A stretch of 64,000 bases of DNA from Isoptericola halalbus (GCA_009663185.1 VJZX01000014.1:16583-80582); one strand, 5' to 3'. Shown: positions 26,155-36,067, counted from the stretch's first letter. Notes: generated by a model from the sequence alone, not told the origin. A program made the numbers and translations.

Positions 26155-27084
26155 GTGAGCACGACGCTGTCCCACGACCCTCTCTGGCCCCGCGCGGGCG
26201 GCTGGCCGGACGCCGCCAGGTATGGGGGCCCCGTCGACCTGGCGCTGCTCGGCATCGGGACCTGGCGCACTTCCCTCTCCCCCACCGGGGCCCACGCGAC
26301 ACCGGCCGCGGTGCGCGAGGCGCTGCGTCGCTTCAGCCCCGCGCTCGTGGCCGGCTCCGACGGCGGCGAGCCGGTCGACCTGGCCGCGCTCAAGGTCGTC
26401 GACCACGGCGACGTGGTGGAGCCGGACGGGCCGGAGGGCGAGGCACGGGCGCGCGCCGCCGTCGGGCACGCACTCGAGCGGGCGCGCGTGCTCGTGGCGA
26501 TCGGGGGCGACAACGCGCTGACGGTGCCGACCGCGCTCGGCGCGTGGGGCGACGACATCGAGACGGCCGGGCTGGTCACTCTTGACGCCCACCACGACCT
26601 GCGCGACGGCGTGTCGAACGGGTCGCCCGTGCGGCGGCTCGTCGAGGCCGGCCTGGACCCGCGGCGCGTGGTGCAGGTGGGGATCGCGGACTTCGCCAAC
26701 TCCGCCGCATACATGCAGCGGGCCGAGGACCTCGGCGTCCGCGTCGTCACGGTCGACGAGGTGCGCCGGCAGGGTGTCGACGACGTGGTGCTGGCGGCGC
26801 TCGGCGAGGCCGGGGCCGCGGGCGGGCCGGTGCACGTCGACATCGACGTCGACGTGTGCGACAGGTCCGTGGCGCCCGCCTGCCCCGCGAGCCTGCCGGG
26901 CGGCCTCTCCGCGGGCGAGCTGCGCGCGCTCGTGCGCGGGCTCGTGCGGGACGAGCACGTGCGGTCCGTCGACATCGCCGAGGTGGACGCGACGGCGGAC
27001 ACCCCCGACGGCCGGACCGTCCGGCTCGCCGCCCTGTGCGTGCTCGAGGTGCTCGCCGCCGTCGCCCTGCGTGAAGTGGCGTGA
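26155..27084 (+). CDS. hutG: Arginase-family hydrolase, probable formimidoylglutamase
   Basis: 309-aa ureohydrolase fold enzyme. Mn2+-binding motifs are present: GGDNALT, LDAHHDLRD and VDIDVDVCD. The position opposite hutI, the last gene of the hutHUI operon, makes formimidoylglutamase (N-formimidoyl-L-glutamate to glutamate plus formamide) the best call. Agmatinase or another guanidino hydrolase would share the motifs. It starts 10 nt after pxpBC and may be both co-transcribed with it and driven by its own leaderless promoter. Confidence 0.82.
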   Translation: MSTTLSHDPLWPRAGGWPDAARYGGPVDLALLGIGTWRTSLSPTGAHATPAAVREALRRFSPALVAGSDGGEPVDLAALKVVDHGDVVEPDGPEGEARARAAVGHALERARVLVAIGGDNALTVPTALGAWGDDIETAGLVTLDAHHDLRDGVSNGSPVRRLVEAGLDPRRVVQVGIADFANSAAYMQRAEDLGVRVVTVDEVRRQGVDDVVLAALGEAGAAGGPVHVDIDVDVCDRSVAPACPASLPGGLSAGELRALVRGLVRDEHVRSVDIAEVDATADTPDGRTVRLAALCVLEVLAAVALREVA

Positions 27085-27091
27085 GACCTGC

Positions 27092-27144
27092 CGAGGCAGC
27101 GCGGTCTTGCGCAGCGCTACCTCGCCGAAGAATGCGCTACCTCG
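27092..27144. repeat. Family B repeat, copy 5 (hutG/hutI convergent junction)
   Basis: GCGCTACCTCG occurs at 27114-27124 and again at 27134-27144, exactly 20 nt apart. The first forms an 11-bp inverted repeat (one mismatch) with CGAGGCAGCGC at 27092-27102. It lies between convergent hutG and hutI and encodes the last eight or so residues and the TAG stop (27117-27119) of hutI. Confidence 0.8.
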
Positions 27145-28388
27145 CGGCCGGCGCGGTACACGCGCGCGGCGAGCGGGACCCCCGGGCGATAGGCGAGATG
27201 CACCCGGCTGGGCGCGTCGAGCACCACGAGATCCGCCCGCGCCCCCGGCGCCAGCGACCCGACGTCGGCGCGCCGCAGCGCCCGTGCCCCGCCGGCGGTC
27301 GCGGCCCAGACGGCCTCGGCAACGGTCATGCCCATCTCGCGTACCGCGAGCGCCACGCACAGCGGCATCGACGACGTGTAGCTCGAACCCGGGTTGCAGT
27401 CGCTCGCGAGCGCGACGACGGCCCCGGCGTCGAGCAGCCGCCTCGCGTCGGGATACGGCTGGCGCGTCGAGAACTCGACGCCGGGAAGCAGCGTCGCCAC
27501 TGTCCCCGGCCCGCCGCCGGCCCACGAGCCCGCGAGCGCTGCCACGTCGTCGTCGGACAGGTATGTGCAGTGGTCGACCGACGCCGCGCCGAGCTCGACG
27601 GCCAGCCGCACTCCCTCGCCGGGGCCGAGCTGGTTGGCGTGCACCCGCACGCCGAGTCCCGCGGACGCCCCGGCGAGAAGCACCCGCCGCGCCTGCGCGA
27701 GCGAGAACGCACCGGTCTCGCAGAACACGTCGACCCACCGCGCGTGCGGCGCGCACGCGGCGAGCATCTCGCCGCACACCAGGTCGACGTACTCGTCCGG
27801 ACGTCCCTCGAACTCGGGCGGGACGACGTGCGCGCCGAGGAACGTCACCTCGTCGGTCATCTCGCGTGCGAGCCGTACGGACCGCACCTCGTCGACGACG
27901 GTCAGCCCGTACCCGCTCTTGACCTCGAGCGTGGTGGTCCCCTGGGCGAGCGCCTCACCTACGAGCCGGCGCAGCCCGGCCAGCAGTTCCGCGTCCGATG
28001 CCGCGCGCGTCGCCGCGACGGTCCCGGCGATCCCGCCGGCCGCGTACGGGCGCCCTGCCATGCGCGCCTCGAACTCGGCCGCCCGGTCGCCGGCGAACAC
28101 CAGGTGCGTGTGGCTGTCCACGAAGCCTGGGATCACGGCCCGGTTCCCCGCGTCGACCGTGCGGTCCGGGGCCCGGCCGAGGGCCTCCTCGACGCCGTCC
28201 GCGGCGTCCCGTTCGGGGCCGGTCCACGCGACGCGATCGCCGTCGAGCAGCACCGCGGCGTCGTGCACGACGCCGGTCGGGTCGTCGTCGGTGGCCCCAG
28301 GTGTGCCCGGCGCGTTGGTCGTCAGCTCCCCGATACCGAGGATCAGGGTCGCGCCGTGCTTGCCGCCGGGGTGCACCACCTCGCGCAT
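27117..28388 (-). CDS. hutI: Imidazolonepropionase
   Basis: 423-aa amidohydrolase performing the third step of histidine degradation, 4-imidazolone-5-propanoate to N-formimidoyl-L-glutamate. Metal ligands His93 and His95 lie in [39 protein letters not shown] and [11 protein letters not shown] follow. The ATG lies 1 nt past the hutU stop with GGGAG 7 nt upstream. The C-terminal residues REVAHSSAR derive from a family B repeat. Confidence 0.94.
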   Translation of the reverse strand: MREVVHPGGKHGATLILGIGELTTNAPGTPGATDDDPTGVVHDAAVLLDGDRVAWTGPERDAADGVEEALGRAPDRTVDAGNRAVIPGFVDSHTHLVFAGDRAAEFEARMAGRPYAAGGIAGTVAATRAASDAELLAGLRRLVGEALAQGTTTLEVKSGYGLTVVDEVRSVRLAREMTDEVTFLGAHVVPPEFEGRPDEYVDLVCGEMLAACAPHARWVDVFCETGAFSLAQARRVLLAGASAGLGVRVHANQLGPGEGVRLAVELGAASVDHCTYLSDDDVAALAGSWAGGGPGTVATLLPGVEFSTRQPYPDARRLLDAGAVVALASDCNPGSSYTSSMPLCVALAVREMGMTVAEAVWAATAGGARALRRADVGSLAPGARADLVVLDAPSRVHLAYRPGVPLAARVYRAGREVAHSSAR

Positions 28389-28389
28389 C

Positions 28390-30054
28390 TCACGGCTCCC
28401 GCATCGGCACGCGCAGGCCGCCACGCTCGGCCGCCGCGAGCGCGTCGTCGTAACCCGCGTCGGCGTGCCGCAGGACGCCCAGTGCCGGGTCGTTGGACAG
28501 CACGCGCGCGAGCTTGGCCGCGGCGAGCGCAGAACCGTCCGCCACCGACACCTGCCCCGCGTGGATCGACCGGCCCATCCCGACCCCTCCCCCGTGATGC
28601 AGGGACACCCAGGTAGCGCCCGACGACGCCGCGGTGAGCGCGTTGAGCAGCGGCCAGTCGGCGATCGCGTCGGTGCCGTCGGCCATGGCCTCGGTCTCGC
28701 GGTACGGCGAGGCCACGGACCCGGCGTCGAGGTGGTCGCGGCCGATCACGACCGGCGCGCTCACCTCGCCCGACGCGACGAGCTCGTTGAACGCGAGCCC
28801 CGTCCGGTCGCGCTCCCCGTGCCCGAGCCAGCAGATCCGCGCGGGCAGCCCCTGGAACGCCACCCGCTCCTGCGCCGCGCGGATCCAGCGGTGCAGGTGG
28901 TCGTCGTCGAACAGGTCCATGACGGCCCGGTCTGTGACGGCGATGTCGCGTGGGTCGCCCGACAGCGCTGCCCACCGGAACGGCCCCTTGCCCTCGGCGA
29001 AGAGCGGCCGGATGTACGCCGGGACGAAGCCCGGGAAGTCGAACGCCCGGGCGAAACCGCCGCGGCGGGCCTCGTCGCGGATCGAGTTGCCGTAGTCGAA
29101 CACCTCGGCGCCGGCGTCCTGGAAGCCGACCATGCCCTCGACGTGCCGCGCCATCGACTCGCGCGCCCGCTCGGTGAACTCCTCGGGCTTGGCCGCGGCG
29201 TAGTCGGCCCAGTCCTCGACCGAGACGCCGAGGGGCAGGTAGGACAGCGGGTCGTGCGCCGACGTCTGGTCGGTCACGACGTCGACCTCGACGCCGCGGC
29301 GCAGCAGCTCGGGGACAACGTGCGCGCTGTTGCCGACGACGCCGACCGACAGCGCACGGCGCTCGGTCTTCGCCGCCTCTACGCGCCGCACCGCGTCGTC
29401 GAGCGTGTCGGCGATCTCGTCGAGGTAGCGCTCGCGCACCCGGCGCTCGAGACGCGAGGCGTCGACGTCGACCACCAGGCACACGCCGCCGTTGAGCGTG
29501 ACCGCGAGCGGCTGGGCCCCGCCCATGCCGCCGCATCCACCGGTGAGCGTGAGCGTCCCGGCGAGCGTCCCGCCGAACCGCTTCGCCGCGACGGCCGCGA
29601 GCGTCTCGTACGTGCCCTGCAAGATGCCCTGCGAGCCGATGTAGATCCACGAGCCGGCCGTCATCTGCCCGTACATGGTCAGGCCCATGGCCTCGAGCCG
29701 GCGGAACTCGGGCCACGTCGCCCAGTCGCCGACGAGGTTCGAGTTGGCGATGAGCACGCGCGGCGCCCACTCGTGCGTGCGCAGCACCCCGACGGGCTTG
29801 CCCGACTGCACGAGCAGCGTCTCGTCGTCGCGCAGGTCGGTGAGCGTGCGCACGATCGCGTGGTAGCTCGGCCAGTCCCGCGCGGCGCGGCCGGTGCCGC
29901 CGTAGACGACGAGGTCGTCCGGCCGCTCGGCGACCTCCGGGTCGAGGTTGTTCATGAGCATGCGCAGCGGGGCCTCGGTCTGCCAGCTGCGCGCCGTGAG
30001 CGTCGTCCCGCGCGGGGCGCGGACCGGCACCGGGGTGCCGAGGTCGTGGGTCAT
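28390..30054 (-). CDS. hutU: Urocanate hydratase
   Basis: 554-aa NAD+-dependent enzyme converting urocanate to imidazolonepropionate, step two of the histidine pathway. Family blocks include [43 protein letters not shown], the NAD-binding [26 protein letters not shown] and [19 protein letters not shown] lies 7 nt before the ATG. It is the middle gene of hutH-hutU-hutI, 22 nt after hutH. Confidence 0.96.
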   Translation of the reverse strand: MTHDLGTPVPVRAPRGTTLTARSWQTEAPLRMLMNNLDPEVAERPDDLVVYGGTGRAARDWPSYHAIVRTLTDLRDDETLLVQSGKPVGVLRTHEWAPRVLIANSNLVGDWATWPEFRRLEAMGLTMYGQMTAGSWIYIGSQGILQGTYETLAAVAAKRFGGTLAGTLTLTGGCGGMGGAQPLAVTLNGGVCLVVDVDASRLERRVRERYLDEIADTLDDAVRRVEAAKTERRALSVGVVGNSAHVVPELLRRGVEVDVVTDQTSAHDPLSYLPLGVSVEDWADYAAAKPEEFTERARESMARHVEGMVGFQDAGAEVFDYGNSIRDEARRGGFARAFDFPGFVPAYIRPLFAEGKGPFRWAALSGDPRDIAVTDRAVMDLFDDDHLHRWIRAAQERVAFQGLPARICWLGHGERDRTGLAFNELVASGEVSAPVVIGRDHLDAGSVASPYRETEAMADGTDAIADWPLLNALTAASSGATWVSLHHGGGVGMGRSIHAGQVSVADGSALAAAKLARVLSNDPALGVLRHADAGYDDALAAAERGGLRVPMREP

Positions 30055-30076
30055 CTCTTGTCTCCTTCGGGGAGGT

Positions 30077-31720
30077 TCAGGCGAGGTGCCCGACGGCGGT
30101 GCGGGCGGTCGCGGCGACGGTGCCGTCGGCGACGAGCCGGGTCACGGCGTCGATCTCCGGGGCGAGGAAGCGGTCCGGGCCGGGGCCCGCGACGGCGGTG
30201 CGCAGCAGGTCGCGCACGGCCCCGGTCCCCGCGGCGGGCGTCAGCCGACCCGAGCTGTCTTCTGACAACTCGGTGGGGGACGAGGGGGCGCAGCGCAGGT
30301 CGAGCGCACGCGCCGCCGTCATCAGCTCGATCGCGACCACGCGCGTCAGCCCGTCGATCGCGCGACGCAGCTTGCGCGCCGCCGCCCAGCCCATCGACAC
30401 GTGGTCCTCCTGCATGGCCGACGACGGGATCGAGTCGACGCTCGCGGGCGCCGCGAGCCGCTTGAGCTCGCTCACGATCCCCGCGGCCGTGTACTGCGCG
30501 ATCATGAGGCCGGAGTCCACGCCCGGGTCGTCGGCGAGGAAGGCGGGCAGCCCCTCGTTGCGCGCGACGTCGAGGAACCGGTCGGTGCGCCGCTCGCTCA
30601 TCGACGCGACGTCGGCCACCGCGATCGCGAGGAAGTCGAGCACGTAGCCCACGGGCGCGCCGTGGAAGTTGCCGTTGGACTCGACGCGCCCGTCGACGGT
30701 CACCACGGGGTTGTCGATCGCCGACGCGAGCTCGCGGCCCGCGACGGCGGACGCATGGGCGAGCGTGTCGCGTGCGGCCCCGTGCACCTGCGGCGCGCAG
30801 CGCAGCGAGTACGCGTCCTGCACGCGCGTGCACTCGGGGCGGCCCTGCGCGTCGTACCTCCGGTGGCTCGCCACGACCGGCGAGCTCGTGAGCAGCGCGC
30901 GCAGGTTCGCCGCCGACGCCGCCTGGCCGGGGTGCGGCCGCATCGCGACGAGGTCCTCGGCGAACGGCGCGTCCGAGCCGAGCAGCGCCTCGACACTGAG
31001 CGCCGCGGCGACGTCGGCGGTGCTGAGCAGGTCCCGGAGATCAGCAACGGCCAGGCAGAGCATGCCGAGCATGCCCTCGGTGCCGTTGATGAGCGCGAGC
31101 CCCTCCTTCTCCGCGAGCACGAGCGGGGCGATCCCCGCCGCGGCCAGCGTCTCGTCCGCCAGCCGCAGCATGCCGTCGGCGTCGCGCACCTGACCCTCGC
31201 CGGTCGCCGCGAGCGCCACGTGCGCGAGCGGCGCGAGGTCGCCCGAGCAGCCGAGCGAGCCGAACTCGTGGACGACCGGCGCGATGCCGGCGTCGAGCAT
31301 CGCGGCATACGTCGTCGCGACGACGGGCCGCGCGCCCGTGCGCCCGGTGGCGAGCGTCGCGAGGCGCAGGAGCTGCAGCGCGCGCACGACCTCGCGCTCG
31401 ACCTCCGGGCCGGCGCCCGCGGCGTGCGACCGCACGAGGCCGACCTGGAGCTGCGCACGCCGCTCGACCGGGATGTGTCGCCGCGCGAGCGCGCCGAAGC
31501 CGGTCGAGACGCCGTAGTGGGGCCGGTCGTCGCCGGCCAGGGACTCGACGACGGCGCGGCTGGCGGCCATCGTCTCGAGCGCCCGGTCGGTCACGCGCAC
31601 TCGGACGCCGTGTCGAGCGACCGCGACGACGTCGTCGATCGTCAGGGGCTCGCCCGTGATCTCGACGCAGTCGCCCGTCCCAGGCGTCGCGCCCGCCGGG
31701 TGGTGAGTGGTGGCTGCCAT
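30077..31720 (-). CDS. hutH: Histidine ammonia-lyase
   Basis: 547-aa lyase converting L-histidine to urocanate and ammonia. The MIO prosthetic group forms from Cys158-Ser159-Gly160 in [14 protein letters not shown], the Cys variant of the usual Ala-Ser-Gly; Tyr69 in [12 protein letters not shown] is the conserved catalytic residue. The ATG at 31720 is taken rather than 31768 because MAATTHHP fits the family start. Near the C-terminus, [20 protein letters not shown] looks inserted and contains a small hairpin. It is the first gene of the hutHUI operon, divergent from an IclR regulator with a HutR-like operator between. Confidence 0.94.
   Translation of the reverse strand: MAATTHHPAGATPGTGDCVEITGEPLTIDDVVAVARHGVRVRVTDRALETMAASRAVVESLAGDDRPHYGVSTGFGALARRHIPVERRAQLQVGLVRSHAAGAGPEVEREVVRALQLLRLATLATGRTGARPVVATTYAAMLDAGIAPVVHEFGSLGCSGDLAPLAHVALAATGEGQVRDADGMLRLADETLAAAGIAPLVLAEKEGLALINGTEGMLGMLCLAVADLRDLLSTADVAAALSVEALLGSDAPFAEDLVAMRPHPGQAASAANLRALLTSSPVVASHRRYDAQGRPECTRVQDAYSLRCAPQVHGAARDTLAHASAVAGRELASAIDNPVVTVDGRVESNGNFHGAPVGYVLDFLAIAVADVASMSERRTDRFLDVARNEGLPAFLADDPGVDSGLMIAQYTAAGIVSELKRLAAPASVDSIPSSAMQEDHVSMGWAAARKLRRAIDGLTRVVAIELMTAARALDLRCAPSSPTELSEDSSGRLTPAAGTGAVRDLLRTAVAGPGPDRFLAPEIDAVTRLVADGTVAATARTAVGHLA
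30250..30273. repeat. Small hairpin in the hutH coding sequence
   Basis: 10-nt arms (30250-30259, 30264-30273, one mismatch) with a 4-nt loop. On the coding strand it begins GAGTTGTCAG, the same ten bases that open the hrpA palindrome at 46004. It encodes part of a Ser/Glu-rich stretch in the C-terminal region of HutH. Confidence 0.55.
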
Positions 31721-31775
31721 ACGGCCAGGACACACCACGCGGGAGGGCTCGACAGCACCCTGGAGCAAGGATCAG

Positions 31776-31789
31776 TCTGGTATCCCAGA
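31776..31789. promoter_or_regulatory. HutR-like operator between hutH and the IclR gene
   Basis: TCTGGTATCCCAGA is a near-perfect 14-nt palindrome (extended GTCTGG-N4-CCAGAC). It fits all fixed positions of the TCTGwwATwCCAGA motif that I recall for corynebacterial HutR, an IclR-type regulator of hut genes. It lies 56 nt before hutH and 57 nt before the IclR start, so it can control both. Confidence 0.65.
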
Positions 31790-31795
31790 CACCGT

Positions 31796-31825
31796 CGAGG
31801 TAGAAGCGATCCCGCCGAGGTAGAA
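31796..31825. repeat. Family B repeat, copy 3 (two direct units)
   Basis: CGAGGTAGAA at 31796-31805 and 31816-31825, exactly 20 nt apart, in the divergent hutH/IclR region just downstream of the HutR-like operator. The first unit reads GAGGTAGAAGCGATCCCG, identical to the unit at 16573. This copy is at gene 5-prime ends, unlike the others. Confidence 0.8.
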
Positions 31826-31845
31826 CCCTTTCGGGAGGAGGCACG

Positions 31846-32610
31846 ATGGCGGACGTCCCCGCGGCACGCAGCGCGGTGCGCGTGCTCGCGTACCTCGCGG
31901 CGCAGGCCGGGCCGTCGCCCGCGGCGACGGTCGCGCAGCACCTCGGGCTGCCGCGCTCGACGGTCTACCACCTGCTGTCGGTGCTGGTGGACGAAGGCTT
32001 CGTGACCCATCTGCCCGAGGAGCGCCGCTACGGCCTGGGCACCGCATCCCTCGCGCTCGGCTCGGCGTACGCGCGGCAGGCGCCGCTGGCCCGGCTCGCG
32101 CGCCCCGTCGTCGCACGGCTCGTCGAGACGACGGGCGAGAGCGCGCACCTCGCGGTGCTGGGTGGGCGCGAGGTGCTCTACCTCGTCGAGCAGCGCGCGC
32201 CGCACCGCCCGACGCTCGTGACCGACGTCGACGTCCGGCTGCCCGCCCACCTCACCGCGAGCGGGCGCGCCGTGCTCGCGCGGCTCCCGGCGGCCCAGGT
32301 GCGCGCCCTGTTCCCCAGCATGTCGGTGTTCAGCGACCGGACCGGCGTCGGGCCGCACTCGCTGCGCGACCTGCGCGAGGTCCTGCGGGAGGTGCGCCGG
32401 CGCGGGTACGCCATGGAGGACGGCGAGGTCACGGCGGGCCTCGCGTCGGTCGCGCACGCGGCGCTCGACCACACCGGGTACCCCGTAGCCGGAGTGGCGC
32501 TCACCTTCCGGTCCGACGACGTCACCGGCGCCCGGCGTGACGAGCTCGCGGCGGCGGTGGGGCGGGCCGCGGCGGAGATCTCGCGGCGCCTCGGTGCCCG
32601 CGAAGTGTGA
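31846..32610 (+). CDS. hutR: IclR-family regulator, probable HutR
   Basis: 254-aa regulator. The N-terminal winged helix-turn-helix (SAVRVLAYLAAQAGPSPAATVAQHLGLPRSTVYHLLSVLVDEG, about 5-50) is followed by an IclR effector-binding GAF-like domain (about 75-250) with LPAHLTASGRAVLARL and the Ala-rich VGRAAAEISRRL end. GGAGGAGG precedes the ATG. It is divergent from hutH with a HutR-like site between them, so it probably controls the hut genes in response to histidine or urocanate. Confidence 0.85.
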   Translation: MADVPAARSAVRVLAYLAAQAGPSPAATVAQHLGLPRSTVYHLLSVLVDEGFVTHLPEERRYGLGTASLALGSAYARQAPLARLARPVVARLVETTGESAHLAVLGGREVLYLVEQRAPHRPTLVTDVDVRLPAHLTASGRAVLARLPAAQVRALFPSMSVFSDRTGVGPHSLRDLREVLREVRRRGYAMEDGEVTAGLASVAHAALDHTGYPVAGVALTFRSDDVTGARRDELAAAVGRAAAEISRRLGAREV

Positions 32611-32678
32611 CCACGATCTCCACATTTCTACCCCTCACGTCCAGGCTTGTCCCAGGTTCACCAGGCAGGATGGCTGGC

Positions 32679-33176
32679 ATGACGTCAGCGACGACCTCGA
32701 CGAGCAGGGGGCGGGCACCGGCCCGCCTCGCCGCATCGAGCCTGCTAGCGCTGGCGATGATGCTGGGCGCGTGCTCCGCCCCCGGAGAGCTGCAGGAGTA
32801 CGCCCCGGCCGAGCTGCAGCAGTACATCGCGGACGCCCAGGTCAAGGCCCAGGCTGTCGAGGACGACCTGCAACGGCTCGAGTCCCAGGTCGACGGGTTG
32901 CCCGCCGCCTTGCGCACCGACGTCGTCGACGCCGTGGCCTCCGCCGAGGCCGCGACCGAGGAGGCCCGCTCCGCCCTGACGCTGGCGGCCCAGTCCGACG
33001 AGGCCGCCGCCGCCGCGCTCGCCGACGCGCAGGTCGCGCTCGACGCGGCCTCCGCGGAGCTGCGGCACGTCATCGGCGAGGCCGAGGCCGCAGGGGTCGA
33101 GGTGACCGAGGGGCTCGAGCACCTCCTCGCCCAGATCGACGACCTGCGCGGCGAGACCAGCCGCGTCGGCGGCTGA
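32679..33176 (+). CDS. Small lipoprotein with a long helical Ala/Glu-rich region
   Basis: 165-aa lipoprotein. The signal peptide ends in the lipobox LGAC (LALAMMLGACSAP). The mature protein is almost wholly predicted coiled coil, rich in Ala, Glu and Asp (VKAQAVEDDLQRLESQVDGL, AADAQVALDAASAEL-like repeats). The ATG at 32679 follows CAGGAT by 7 nt (leaderless pattern); ATG 32670 is an alternative. No family recognised. Its end is 17 nt from the convergent CHAD gene. Confidence 0.65.
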   Translation: MTSATTSTSRGRAPARLAASSLLALAMMLGACSAPGELQEYAPAELQQYIADAQVKAQAVEDDLQRLESQVDGLPAALRTDVVDAVASAEAATEEARSALTLAAQSDEAAAAALADAQVALDAASAELRHVIGEAEAAGVEVTEGLEHLLAQIDDLRGETSRVGG

Positions 33177-33192
33177 CCGCAGCGCTCGCACC

Positions 33193-34116
33193 TCACGCGA
33201 ACTTCTCGCACGCCTCTCGCAGCCGCCCGACGGCGGCCGGCAGGTCCGCGAGCGCCTCGCGTCCGCGTCGCTCGGCCTCGCGCGCGACGGCGTCGAACGG
33301 CTCGCGCGGCACCCCGTCGGCCTCGGCGGCGTCCCCGACGGAGCGCGCGTGCGCGGCGAGCAGCACGGCGTCGCGGTGGGCGCCCAGCACGTCGTGGATC
33401 CCGGACCCGGCCTTCTTCAACGCCTTCGCCCGACTGCCGAGAACGCCCGTCGGGTCCTTCGTCACGGCGGTCGCGGCGTGCGCGAGACGCCGGGCGGCCT
33501 TGCGCAGCTCGTGCGCGTGCTCGAGCGCGGCGTCGAACCCGGGCGCCGCGGGCTGGGCGAGACGCTCGGCGTCGAGCGCGTCCGCGGCACGGACGGCCTT
33601 GCGGGCCTGGCGGCGTAGCGCGCGACGGACGGTCTTGCGCGCCGGCCGGGATGCGTCGTCCCTGGGCGGTGGGCCGGCCGCCCACCGGACGAGCTCGGCC
33701 GTCGTGCTCACCATCTCCTCGCCTGCGCACCAGCGCACGAAGGCGTCGTGTGCGGCGCGGTGACGGTCCCGCAGGCCCGCGACGAGCCACTCGTCGAGGG
33801 CGTCGGCGAGCCCCAGCGCACCGGCGACCTCGGCGGCCTCGGCCGCCCGCACCTCGAGGTCACGGGCGGCGCCGAGGACGTGGCCGAACGTCGCGAGGCG
33901 GGCGCGCAGCACGGCGAGCTCGTCGCCGTCGAACACGCCGGAGTACACCGCGAGCACGTTGCGCAGCCGGCGGGCGGCGGTACGCAGGCGGTGGACGGCG
34001 TCGGGCGTGTCGAGGAGCGCCGCGGGCAGGCGCTGCTCGAGGCGGCGCACGTGGTCGGCCACCACCGCGGCGAGCAGGTCGCCCGCGGTGTCCCACGCTT
34101 TCCCTGACCCGGACAT
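33193..34116 (-). CDS. CHAD-domain protein
   Basis: 307-aa helical protein with the conserved His-rich CHAD fold, known to bind inorganic polyphosphate through basic residues. Blocks are AVHRLRTAARRLRNVLAVYSG near 40-60, GAARDLEVR near 85, HELRKAARRLAHA near 225 and LGAHRDAVLLAAHA near 260. There is no CYTH phosphatase domain, so it is a stand-alone CHAD. The ATG at 34116 follows TAGCGT by 10 nt. It likely associates with polyphosphate granules. Confidence 0.85.
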   Translation of the reverse strand: MSGSGKAWDTAGDLLAAVVADHVRRLEQRLPAALLDTPDAVHRLRTAARRLRNVLAVYSGVFDGDELAVLRARLATFGHVLGAARDLEVRAAEAAEVAGALGLADALDEWLVAGLRDRHRAAHDAFVRWCAGEEMVSTTAELVRWAAGPPPRDDASRPARKTVRRALRRQARKAVRAADALDAERLAQPAAPGFDAALEHAHELRKAARRLAHAATAVTKDPTGVLGSRAKALKKAGSGIHDVLGAHRDAVLLAAHARSVGDAAEADGVPREPFDAVAREAERRGREALADLPAAVGRLREACEKFA

Positions 34117-34217
34117 GGCACCGCTCACGCTACGCCGAGGTCTCACCCGGCGCGGCGCACCGCCCGGCGACGACGGCGTCGGGCGGTGCGCACCCCAAGG
34201 CGTGGAAGGGGGATGTC

Positions 34218-35135
34218 CTACTTGATCCCCGACGCGGTGAAGCCCTGGACGTAGTGCCGCTGCACGAACAGGAAGATGACCACCACGGGAACGACGTAGA
34301 GCACCGAGCCGGCCGCGATGAGGTTGTTGAGCGGGAACCCCTGCGCGTTGACGTACCCAGAGCTGATCGCGACGGCCAGGGTCGTGTGCTCGCGGTCCAG
34401 GAGCAGGTTGGGTGCGATGAAGTCTCCCCACACGGCGAGGAACGACATGACGAAGGCTGTCACGAGTACCGGCTTGGACAGCGGGAGGAAGATCTGCGCG
34501 AAGATCCGGAACTGCGAGCATCCGTCGAGGATCGCCGCCTCCTCCAGCTCCTTGGGTATGCCGGCGAAGAACTGCCGGTACAAGAAGATGAGGTAGGGAG
34601 CACCCGAGAGACCCCAGAGGACCCACGGCCAGTAGGTGCCGACCAGACCCACGCGCGAGAACAGCAGGTAGATCGGGATGAGGGTGACGATCCCGGGCAT
34701 CATCATCATCGCGATGAGCACCCCGAAGAGCACCTTCTTCCCGGGCCCTTGCAGTCGTGCGAACCCGTAACCGACGAATGCCGAGGAGAGCGTGGTCAGC
34801 ACTCCGCTCACCGTCGAGAGGAACAGCGAGTTCCCCAGGTACGCGGCGAACGGGATCGCGGTGACGGCGTGGACGAAGTTCTCGACATGAGGCGGCAGCG
34901 GGAGCCAGACCATGCTGCCCTGGCCCAGCTGCGAGCTCGACTTCAGCGAGGTGGCGACGATCCAGTAGACCGGGAAGATCAACGCCGTCGTCACCACGGC
35001 CAGCACGAGCAGCCGGGTCGTTCGCCCGCGGCGGGCCTGCCGGGCCCTGCTACGCCTCCTGTCTGGCGACGGCGTCCGCACAGGCTCCGGAGCGGGTTCG
35101 ACCGCCGCGGCGGTCGGGGACAGATCGACGCTCAT
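34218..35135 (-). CDS. Carbohydrate ABC transporter permease, MalG type
   Basis: 305-aa inner-membrane permease with six helices. The EAA loop that contacts the ATPase reads ELEEAAILDGCSQFRIFAQIFLPLSKP. A basic, Pro-rich N-terminal extension precedes the first helix. The ATG overlaps the MalF-type stop (ATGA). It is the last gene of the binding-protein/MalF/MalG operon; no ATPase gene is present, so a shared MsiK-like ATPase is likely, as in other actinobacteria. Confidence 0.92.
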   Translation of the reverse strand: MSVDLSPTAAAVEPAPEPVRTPSPDRRRSRARQARRGRTTRLLVLAVVTTALIFPVYWIVATSLKSSSQLGQGSMVWLPLPPHVENFVHAVTAIPFAAYLGNSLFLSTVSGVLTTLSSAFVGYGFARLQGPGKKVLFGVLIAMMMMPGIVTLIPIYLLFSRVGLVGTYWPWVLWGLSGAPYLIFLYRQFFAGIPKELEEAAILDGCSQFRIFAQIFLPLSKPVLVTAFVMSFLAVWGDFIAPNLLLDREHTTLAVAISSGYVNAQGFPLNNLIAAGSVLYVVPVVVIFLFVQRHYVQGFTASGIK

Positions 35136-36064
35136 GGCTTGGCCTCCGCGTCTCGGGGGTCGACCGCATAGAAGACCGTGCGGCCGCTGATCTTGAAGAA
35201 GGCGCCGGTGAGCAGCAGGATCGCGACGAAGAACAGCCAGAGCATCGCCGAGGCGTACCCGTAGCGGGAGAAGGCGAAGTACTGCGCGTAGACGTCGATC
35301 ATGAACACCCGGTTGGCCTCCGGCACCGCCGTGATGGCGGCGGGTCCGGTCGCCGGCGAGAGCAGGAGCGCCGGGACGAAGGTCTGCAGTACGCCGATCG
35401 TCGTCGTGATCACCTGGAACAAGAGGATGGGTGACAGGGCTGGCAGCGTGACGGCAAGGAAGCGCTGCCAGGGCGACGCGCCGTCGAGCTCGGCCGCCTC
35501 GTGCTGTTCGACGGAGACGTCCTGCAGCGCGGCGAGGTTGATGATGACGCCGCCGCCCACTCCCCAGAGCATCACCGCCACGAGCACGAGGAAGACCTGG
35601 TTCCCCGTGAGCCAGTTGACGGCGTCCAGGCCGAACAGCGAGCGGATGCCGTTGATCGCGCCCACGTCACGGTCGAAGATCAGCTTCCAGGTGAGCGCGG
35701 CCGCGACCGGAGGCACGATGGCGGGCAGGTAGATCAAGGTGCGCCATCCGGCTCGGAACACGACCTTCCCGTTCAGGAGCACCGCGAGGCCGAGGCTGGC
35801 CGCGACGGTGACGGGGACGATCACCAGCGCCAGCAGCCCCGTGCGCGTCAGGCTCGCCCAGGTGTCCGGGTCCGTCAGGACGTTCGAGTAGTTCTCGAGA
35901 CCGACCCAGCTGAAGCCGGGCGAGATGCCGTCCCAGTTCGTGAGGCTGATGCCGAACGCATAGGCCAGCGGGAAGATGGTGAGCAGGACCGTACCGAGCA
36001 ACCACGGCATGACGAAGATGTAGAAGTCACGCGCGCGCCGCCGGTCGATCGTCGAGGCCGCCAC
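35132..36064 (-). CDS. Carbohydrate ABC transporter permease, MalF type
   Basis: 310-aa permease with six helices and the EAA motif EQHEAAELDGASPWQRFLAVTLPALSP. It starts at a GTG only 3 nt past the binding-protein stop and overlaps the MalG-type gene at its end, indicating a tightly coupled transcript. The substrate is set by the binding protein and is not evident. Confidence 0.92.
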   Translation of the reverse strand: MAASTIDRRRARDFYIFVMPWLLGTVLLTIFPLAYAFGISLTNWDGISPGFSWVGLENYSNVLTDPDTWASLTRTGLLALVIVPVTVAASLGLAVLLNGKVVFRAGWRTLIYLPAIVPPVAAALTWKLIFDRDVGAINGIRSLFGLDAVNWLTGNQVFLVLVAVMLWGVGGGVIINLAALQDVSVEQHEAAELDGASPWQRFLAVTLPALSPILLFQVITTTIGVLQTFVPALLLSPATGPAAITAVPEANRVFMIDVYAQYFAFSRYGYASAMLWLFFVAILLLTGAFFKISGRTVFYAVDPRDAEAKP

Positions 36065-36067
36065 TGG

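Noticed and set aside
30077-31720. Cys-Ser-Gly in place of Ala-Ser-Gly in HutH as an inactivating change
   Set aside because: To my knowledge the Cys variant occurs in other actinobacterial histidine ammonia-lyases and still forms MIO; the remaining catalytic residues are intact.
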